This document shows positions 56,771-64,000 of a stretch of DNA of 64,000 nt, one piece after another; position 1 is the stretch's first letter; the number at the start of each line of letters is the position of its first letter. The notes below the pieces were generated by a model, which worked only from the letters and a program-made list of their open reading frames with translations, ran no database searches and was not told the origin of the DNA. A program made the position numbers and the translations under genes. Location: assembly GCA_018894105.1 (NCBI GenBank), contig CM032117.1, positions 28,066,501 through 28,130,500 on the forward strand, in the 5' to 3' direction. Source of the stretch: Jacaranda mimosifolia (taxonomy: Eukaryota > Streptophyta > Magnoliopsida > Lamiales > Bignoniaceae).

Positions 56771-57097
56771 ATGTCAAAAAGTAGTGTAGCAGGAGTGTTC
56801 AATCAAGTTTTTGGGAGTTGTCGCTACAAAGATGAGCTCCATATAATGTCAATTAAGGATGGTATGACTTTCATGTACATTAAGCTCGCAAGAAAATTGA
56901 GTGAAATTCAACGTCGAGCTCTTTAGTTTTCAATACATAGCTCCACATCAAAGATTGTACGTGACTTTAACTGATGACGACTATGTCATGAATATGGTCT
57001 TACTGCATTTGACATTGAAGATGAACATTGTTGACATCCTGGTAAACCGAAAGGATGAATCAAGCAGCAGTGCAAAGAAGAGCAGTGATGTTTTAAG
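56771..57097 (+). pseudogene. MULE transposase exon 1 (PB1-like domain)
   Basis: Starts MSKSSVAGVFNQVFGSCRYK, with one frameshift near 56900, continuing QYIAPHQRLYVTLTDDDYVM and DESSSSAKKSSDVL. The donor AAG/GTAATA at 57098 joins in frame to the exon at 59833, completing an Arg codon (AG+G). N-terminal PB1-like domains of this kind are common in plant MULEs. Confidence 0.85.
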
Positions 57098-59832
57098 GTA
57101 ATACTTCTACAAAATCTAAACTGTACTGCAGTTTGTAATTTTTTGTACTTTAAGTGTTCCGAAATTGTACTCTGTTTATTTGAAAATCTTTCTCTACTTG
57201 GAGCGTTTTACATTATACTTCACTACAAATAAAATTGTACTTCATCTCACAAAAATTGTACTCTATTATGTAAGTTTTTTACTTCAAGTGTTCTACTAAT
57301 GGATTATCCAAAATTGTACTGCAACTTCTAGCGGTTTATACTTGAAGTGTTCCCAAACTGAATGTCTTCTATCTAAAATTATACTTCTGGTTTTCAGAAA
57401 TTATACTTCATTTTATACTTCAAGTGTTTTATTAATGGATTATCCAAAATAGGTATAATCCATGGAATCACAGAAACTATCAAAAGAAGTGACAATAATA
57501 ATTATAAGTATACGAAAGAAGCTTAAATTTTTATACTTCAGGAGTTTCGAAATTGTACTTCTGTTTCTGAAACTATACTTCATTTTATACATCATTTTAC
57601 CCAAACTTGTACTTTATTCATTGAAGTTCTATACTTCAAGTGTTCTGAAATTGTATTTCATTTTTGTAAACTTGTACTTGAATTATCTAAATCTATTATT
57701 TAAGTTTTATACTTCAAGTGTTCTACTAATGGATTATCCAAAATCGTACTGCAATTGCTAAGGATTTATATTTCAAGTGTTCCGAAATTATATTTCTTTC
57801 TTCTGAAATTATACTTCATTTTACCTAAACATGTACTCTATTCATTGAAGTTCTATACTTCAAGTGTTCTGAAATTGTACTTCATTTTATCTAAATGTGT
57901 GCTTTAGTTATCTGAATATATTATTTAAGTTTCAAGTGTTCTGTTAAGAGATTATCCAAAAATTGTACCGCAATTGCCAAGGTTTCATACCTTAGGAGTT
58001 TCGAAATTGTACTTCACTTTATCTAAAATTATACTGCAATTGCTAAGGTTTTATACTTCATGTGTTCTGAAATTGTACTTCATTATATCTAAACTTGTAC
58101 TTCAATTATCTAAATCTATTATTTCTGAAATTGTACTACTTTTTATATAAAATTGTACTTCTATTTTCTGAAAGTATACTTCATTTTACCTAAACCTATA
58201 TAGCTATACTCTATTCATTGAAGTTCTATACTTCAAATGTTCTGAAATTGTACTTCATTTTGTCAAAATTTGTGCTTCAGTTATATGAATATATTATTTA
58301 AGCTTCAAGTGTTCTGTTAATGGATTATCCAAAAATTGTACTGCAATTGCTAAGGTTTTATACTTTAGGAGTTCTGAAATTGTACTTCACCTTATCTAAA
58401 ATTGTACTGTAATTGCTAAGATTTTATACTTCATGTGTTTTGAAATTGTAATTTATTATATCTAAACTTGTACTTCAATTATCTGAATCTATTATTTCTG
58501 AAATTGTACTTCTTTATATATAAAAATGTACTTCTATTTTCTGAAATTATACTTCATTTTACTTAAACATGTACTCTATTCATTGAAGTTCTATACTTCA
58601 GGTGTTCTGAAATTGTATTTATATTATTTAAGCTTCAAGTGTTCTACTAATTTGTTATCCAAAAATTGTACTGCAATTGCTAAGGTTTTATACTTCAGGA
58701 GCTCTGAAATTGTACATCATTTTATTTAAAATTGTACTGCAATTGCTAAGGTTTTATACTTTATGAGTTCTGAAATTGTACTTCACTTTAACTAAAATTG
58801 TACCGCAATTGCTAAGGTTTTATACTTCATGTGTTCTGAAATTGTACTTCATTTTATCTAAACTTGTACTTCAATTGTCTGAATCTATTATTTTAGTTTT
58901 CTACTTCAAGTATTCTACTAATGAACAATCTAAAATCGTACTGCAATTGCTAAGGTTTTATACTTCATGAGTTCTGAAATTGTACTTCACATATCTAAAA
59001 TTATACTGCAATTGCTAAAGTTTTATACTTCAAGTGTTCTGAAATTTTATTTCATTTTATCTAAATTTTTACTTCAATTATCTGAATCTAAACTTCTTTT
59101 ATACTTCAAGTGTTCTGAAATTGTACTTCTGCTTTCTAAAATTAAACTTCATTTTACCAAAACCTATACTCTATTCTTTGAAGTTCTATACTTCAGGTGT
59201 TCTGAAATTGTACTTCATTTTGTCTAAACTTGTACTTCAATTATCTGAAACTATTATTTAAGTTTTATACGTTATGTGTTCTACTAATGGATTATCCAAA
59301 ATCGTACTGCAATTGTTCTGAAATTATATTTCTATTTTCTGAAATTATACTTCATTTTATCTAGACATGTACTCTATTCATTGAAGTTCTATACTTTAGG
59401 AGTTCTAAAATTGTACTTCATTTTATCTAAACTTGTACTTCAGTTATCTGAATCTATTATTTAAGCTTCAAGTGTTCTACTAATGGATTATCCAAAAATT
59501 GTACTACAATTGCTAAGGTTTTATACCTCAAGAGTTTTGAAATGGTACTTCACTTTATCTAAAATTATACTTAACCTTTTATGTAAAATTGTACTACATT
59601 TTTTTGTTTTATAAAGTTCTATTAATTTTTATACTTCATTTTAGCTAAAGTTCTATACTTCAAGTTCTTTACTTATTTATTATCCAAAATTGTACTGCAA
59701 TTGCTGGCGTTTTATACTTTTATTGTTTCTGAAATTGTACTTCATTTATTTGAAATTATACTACCATGCTGAATTGTTCCACATATTTTACTTTATTTTA
59801 CCTAAAATTGTATTTCATTTGTCAACCTTAAG
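57098..59832 (+). other. MULE intron 1, 2735 bp, filled with TACTTC-type repeats
   Basis: Bounded by GTAATA and CTTAAG/G. Nearly all of it is built from variants of TTATACTTCAAGTGTTCTGA, AAATTGTACTTCATTTTATC, TACTGCAATTGCTAAGG and CTACTAATGGATTATCCAAA. The last phrase recurs about ten times at irregular spacings of about 130 to 370 bp. Open frames in it (57462, 58526, 58776, 58967) are by-products of the repeats. Confidence 0.85.
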
Positions 59833-60803
59833 GGATGCAGTCGATGAGGAAATTAGTTTGACCAATGTATTGCACAATGAATTGGCTTTAATTAGCAACT
59901 CAATTGATGCATGGAGGAATTGCATATATAGAGAGGGTCAAACATTCAAGGATGCTCAGGAGTTTAGAATTATGCTTAAGAATTATGCGGTGTCTACTTT
60001 GCGGTCATTTAAATACAAGAAAAATGACAACAAAAAAGTCATAGCCGTTTGCAGTGATGAAAATTGCAAATGGAGAATCTATGCATCAATGCATGAGGCT
60101 GATAAATTATTTGGCATTCTAAAATGCAATCTAGAGCACACATGTGGTGAGGCTAATCTTCGGACAATGGGACATCCTAAAGCCAATTCCACTTGGGTTG
60201 CTAACATAGTGAAGGATAAATTAAGATCAGAGCCATGTTATCAGCCCTCTACCATATTGAAAGATATCCACAGAGAATACGGTGTGGAACTTAGGTACCA
60301 TAAAGCATGGATGGGTCAGGAATTAGCCATGCATGATATCCATGGAGCTGAGAAGGGATCTTATGATAAGTTGAGGTGGTACGAACCCTGGAAGTATTGC
60401 AGACTGTGAGATAAACCTAATTAGTCGAAACTTTTGTCGACTATTTATATGTTAGTGCCTGCCTTATTGGTTTTCTCAAGGGATGCAAGCTGTTGATATT
60501 CTTAGACGACACCCATATTAAAAATAAATACAAAGGAAGCTTACTCAATGTTGTCAGTAAAGATGCTAATGATGACTTATTCACGCTAGCATATTCAGTT
60601 GTTGACTCTAAAATGATATTAATTGGGAGTGGTTCTGCTTTAAGCTAAGAAGTGTCTTAGATTCTCAATATATGTCTGGCTTATCAAGGTTTACTTTTTT
60701 CTCCAATAGACATCCAGGTCTTCTTAAGGCCCTCCCCATTATATTTCCTGGTAGCCACCATGCATATTTCTTGAGACATTTAGTAGATAACTTTAAGAAA
60801 CAA
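59833..60803 (+). pseudogene. MULE transposase exon 2 (DNA-binding and first DDE part)
   Basis: Open to 60409: DAVDEEISLTNVLHNELALI, then TFKDAQEFRIMLKNYAVSTL, HPKANSTWVANIVKDKLRSE and YGVELRYHKAWMGQELAMHD. A frameshift near 60385 is followed by NLISRNFCRLFIC and LIFLDDTHIKNKYKG (first catalytic Asp region), then WEWFCFKLRSVLDSQYMSG and SNRHPGLLKALPIIFPGSHH. It ends NFKKQ at a GTAAGA donor. Confidence 0.88.
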
Positions 60804-60897
60804 GTAAGAACTTTATCTTTACTTGTGAAATAATTATGTGAAATAAACTCTAATTCATAACATTTAGCACATTACTGATCTATTATTTTAAATTCAG
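60804..60897 (+). other. MULE intron 2, 94 bp
   Basis: GTAAGA donor, pyrimidine-poor but AT-rich body, acceptor AAATTCAG; joins NFKKQ to VLRTYPLHNKKHW in frame. Confidence 0.75.
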
Positions 60898-61679
60898 GTA
60901 TTAAGGACGTATCCTCTACATAACAAGAAACATTGGTGTTCTGTTTTTATAGACAGCATCTTAGGGTCATTGCCGCTTGCCAGAGACTTTATTATTCAGT
61001 TTGACCCACAATGTTGGGAAAATTCCTTATTCAATAGCGATCGATGAGGGTAATAAACAATAATCAAGCAGAATGTTAGAATAATTGGATTAAACTAGCC
61101 CGATTTATGCCAATTGCAGCCATAGCTGATCACATACGCATGCAAATAATGGTTATGATGCATGATCGACAAGAAGAATCTCATAAGATGGTTGGTCAAT
61201 TATGTCCCTAGCAAGAGAAGAAGTTGGCAATCAATCATATGCATTCTCGTAACTTAAAAGTTATCATGTCTAGCGGTTGGAGCTTTAAGGTGATTGAGCA
61301 AGATAAATTGTATGCTGTAGATTTACATAACGGGGTTTGTTCGTGCTGGGCATGGAAAATTGATAAAATACCATGCAAACATGTTTGTGCTTGTATCGAG
61401 TCAAATTCACTTTCACTGTATGACTTTACTGATAAATACTATCGAGTTGAGATGTATCAACAAGCATGCCAAGCAGTGATAAACCATATTCCTATGTATG
61501 ATAGGCATGTGTTCCCTCTAGATGAAGATGGCGTCATTAATGCACTTGATTGCCGATCTCAGCTAGGGCATAGAAAGACACAGAATATTCCATCACAAAT
61601 TGAGAAACGTGTAATTAATTATAAAAGGTGTGGTAGAGCAGGGCATAATCGTCGAACCTACAAAAAATTAGGAAACTAG
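60898..61679 (+). pseudogene. MULE transposase exon 3 (DDE end, SWIM finger, zinc knuckle)
   Basis: Begins VLRTYPLHNKKHWCSVF. A frameshift near 61045 is followed by VINNNQAEC, stop, NNWIKLARFMPIAAIADHIR and, from 61224, an open frame of 151 codons with GWSFKVIEQDKLYAVDLHNG, the SWIM finger and a zinc knuckle, ending at TAG 61679. The middle of the usual region after HNKKHW is shortened, suggesting a deletion. Confidence 0.88.
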
Positions 61680-61739
61680 CTAAATTTTGTACCTTAATCT
61701 GAGAGATTTATACTTGATTTCTTCACAATTATACTTCAT

Positions 61740-64000
61740 TTAGCAATTATGTATTTAATTTAGCGTGAATTTTGCATGTTGTTCGAGATATCAATGATTT
61801 TGTACCTCAATCTGAGAGATCTATACTTGATTTCTTGACAATTGTACTTCATTTACATGATATTGTACTCAAAATCGTTGTCCAGTTTCATTTTAACAGA
61901 AGTGTACTTTTGTACTTCATTTCTCTCACATTATACTCAAATTCAATGTCCAGTTTCAAATGAATTGAATTGTACTTCAACATAATACTATTTATACTTT
62001 GTTAGTTCTAGGTTTGTACTTCATTTCCCTCATATTGTACTCAAATTCGCTGCAAATTTTCAAATGAATTAAATTGTACTTCAACACAACACCATTTATA
62101 CTTTGTTTGTTCTACGTTTGTATTTCATTTCCTTCACATTGTACTCAAATTCAATGTTCAGTTTCAAATGAATTGAACTATACTTCAACGTAACACTATA
62201 TAAAACACAAATTCACTGGCAAAATTTCAAATGAATTAAATTGTACTTCAACACAACACTATTTGTACTTTGTTTCTTCTACGTTTATACTTCATTTCCC
62301 TCACATTGTACTCAAATCCACAGCCCAATTTCAATTGAATTAAATCGTACTTTAACGTAACACTATTTATACTTTGTTAGTTCCAAGTTTGTACTTCATT
62401 TCCCTCATATTGTACTCAAATTCACTACAAAATTTCAAATGAATTAAATTGTACTTCAACACAACACCATTTATACTTTATTTGTTCTACATTTGTACTT
62501 TATTTCCCTCACATTGTACTCAAATTCAATGTCCAATTTCAAATGAATTGAATTGTACTTCAACATAACACTATATGAAACTCAAATTCACTGCAAAATT
62601 TCAAATAAATTAAATTGTACTTCAACACAACACCATTTATACTTTGTTTGTTCTACGTTTGTACTTCATTTCCCTCACATTGTACTCAAATTCACAGCTC
62701 AATTTCAATTGAATTGAATCGTACTTCAATGTAACACTATTTATACTTTGTTAATTCCAGGTTTGTGCTTCATTTCCCTTATATTGTACTTAAATTCACC
62801 GCAAAATTTCAAATGAATTAAATTGTACTTCAACACAACACCATTTATACTTTGTTTGTTCTATGTTTGTACTTTATTTTGCTCACATTTTACTCAAATT
62901 CACAACCCAATTTCAATTGAATTGAATCGTACTTCCGTATAGCACCATTTATACTTGGTTAGTTATGGGTTTGTCCATCATATTGTACTGGAATTCACTT
63001 CAACTAAATTGAAATGTACTTCAATATAGCACCATTTATAATTTGTTTCTTCTAAGTTTGCACTTCATTTACATTATATTGTACTCAAATTCACAGCCCA
63101 ATTTCAATTGAATTGAATCGTACTTCCGCATAGCACCATTTATACTTTGTTTGTTCTATGTTTTTCTATCATATTGTACTCAAATTCACTATCAAATTAC
63201 AAATGAATTAAATTATACTTCAACACAACACTATTTATACTTTGTTTATTCTATGTTTGTACTTCATTTCCCTCACATTGTACTCAAATTCAATGTCCAG
63301 TTTCAAATTAATTGAATTGTACTTCAACATAATACTATTTATACTTTATTAGTTCCAGGTTTGTATTTCATTTTCCTTATATTGTACTCAAATTCACTGC
63401 CAAATTTTAAATGAATTAAATTGTACTTCAACATAACACCAGTTATACTTTGTTTGTTCTACATTTGTACTTCGTTTCCCTCACATTGTACTCAAATTCA
63501 CAGCCCAATTTCAATTGAATTGAATTGTACTTCTGCATAGCACCATTTATACTTTGTTAGTTATGGGTTTGTCCATATTGTACTAAAATTCACTTCAACT
63601 AAATTGAAATGTACTTCAACATAGCATCATTTATAATTTGTTTGTTCTACGTTTGCACTTCATTTCTATCATATTGTACTCAAATTCACAGCCCAATTTC
63701 AATTGAATTGAATCATACTTCCGTATAGCACCATTTATACTTTGTTTCTTCTACGTCTTTCCATCATATTGTACTCAAATTCACTGCCAAATTACAAATG
63801 AATTAAATTGTACTTCAACACAACACCATTTATACTTTGTTTATTCTACGTTTGTTCTTCATTTCCCCCACATTGTAATCAAATTCAATGTCCAGTTTCA
63901 AATGAATTGCATTGTACTTCAACATAATACTATTTATACTTTATTAGTTCCAGGTTTGATTTTCATTTCCCTCATATTGTACTCAAATTCACTGCCAAAT
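61740..64000. repeat. Minisatellite array, unit about 105 bp, runs off the window
   Basis: About 20 units of the form ATTGTACTTCAACACAACAC, CATTTATACTTTGTTTGTTC, TTTGTACTTCATTTCCCTCA, TTGTACTCAAATTCACAGCC, AATTTCAATTGAATT. At least two shortened units of about 63 bp (near 62181 and 62554) lack the middle. Neighbouring units alternate between variants, hinting at a higher-order unit. No coding. Confidence 0.93.

Larger units (their letters stand above)
56771..61679 (+). pseudogene. MULE transposase (MuDR family), whole gene, broken
   Basis: Joined exons 56771-57097, 59833-60803 and 60898-61679. Order: PB1-like N-terminal domain; Mutator DNA-binding domain (NYAVSTLRSFKYKKNDN then CKWRIYAS); DDE core beginning FLDDTHIKNKYKGSLLNVVS; CxxH-type motif worn to FLRHL; NNQAEC for the catalytic Glu; SWIM finger CSCWAWKIDKIPCKHVCAC; zinc knuckle YKRCGRAGHNRRTYKK with its outer Cys lost. 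The second catalytic Asp region reads FFSNRHPGLLKAL (usual SDRHPGLL). At least three frameshifts and several stops. A domesticated gene is unlikely for that reason. Confidence 0.9.
56345..64000 (+). mobile_element. MuDR-like MULE, right end outside window
   Basis: A transposase gene with N-terminal PB1-like domain, DNA-binding domain, DDE domain, SWIM finger and zinc knuckle runs from 56771 to 61679. The left boundary near 56345 is a guess; 56345-56470 contains phrases (AAAAATGCCCTTAA) common in MULE termini, but no terminal inverted repeat can be checked because the right end is beyond the window. TACTTC-type repeats fill the first intron and the 3' side. Confidence 0.75.

Noticed and set aside
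57462..59227. Several open frames in the MULE intron (57462, 58526, 58776, 58967)
   Set aside because: They are made of the repeat phrases themselves (YFRxSEIVL-type text) and lie between clear splice sites.
56771..61679. Domesticated MULE (FAR1- or MUSTANG-like host gene)
   Set aside because: Stops, frameshifts and a changed catalytic site; the repeat-rich surroundings fit a decaying transposon.
61740..64000. CRISPR-like regular repeats
   Set aside because: Units of about 105 bp are contiguous and diverged, with no unique spacers, in plant DNA; this is a minisatellite.

Overview
This window looks like repeat-rich nuclear DNA of a flowering plant. It is AT-rich, I recognise no host gene in it, and almost every piece that can be identified is a decayed transposable element from a plant lineage: Ty1/copia, Ty3/gypsy of the Tat and chromovirus (Del/Tekay-like) groups, hAT, PIF/Harbinger-like, a TRIM and a MuDR-type MULE. 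The species cannot be told from the sequence. Nested insertions, many stops and frameshifts, and long simple repeats suggest gene-poor, probably silenced chromatin.

Layout. 1-5240: 3' part of a copia element (+) with integrase, RT, RNase H and a 2.3 kb LTR. 5790-9860: Tat-type gypsy pol (+), split at 6616-8003 by a hAT-like element. 11845-18886: a second Tat-type element (-), facing the first tail to tail, carrying a 328 bp Harbinger-type MITE (12559-12886) and a 292 bp tandem duplication (17059-17643). 19484-25420: chromovirus-like gypsy with a 3 kb LTR, tRNA-Met-type primer site, gag and protease remnants. 25560-28550 and 33577-36608: two more LTR copies of related type. Between them lie a 658 bp hAT-like element with a perfect 8 bp target duplication (28992-29649), a minisatellite, an inverted repeat and a complete TRIM (31891-32234).

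39594-56013 is the best-resolved part. It is one copia element on the minus strand (Copia-3, about 4.8 kb without inserts) broken by two DNA transposons. A Harbinger-like element (41193-48360, TAA duplication) sits at the INT-RT junction and itself holds a second copia element (Copia-2, 41559-47371). A hAT element with a transposase gene (50256-54688, perfect 8 bp duplication) sits between gag and protease. Removing the inserts rejoins the reading: gag, protease, integrase, RT, RNase H, flanked by matching LTRs.

56345-64000: a MULE with recognisable exon-intron structure (three exons, PB1-like domain, DNA-binding domain, DDE domain, SWIM finger, zinc knuckle). A 2.7 kb first intron and a 2.2 kb downstream array are both built from TACTTC-type repeats; the array runs off the window. 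None of the transposase or pol genes is intact, and in five elements a catalytic or conserved Asp has become Asn. I found no convincing new biological system; the most unusual items are the repeat-filled MULE and the three-level nest.
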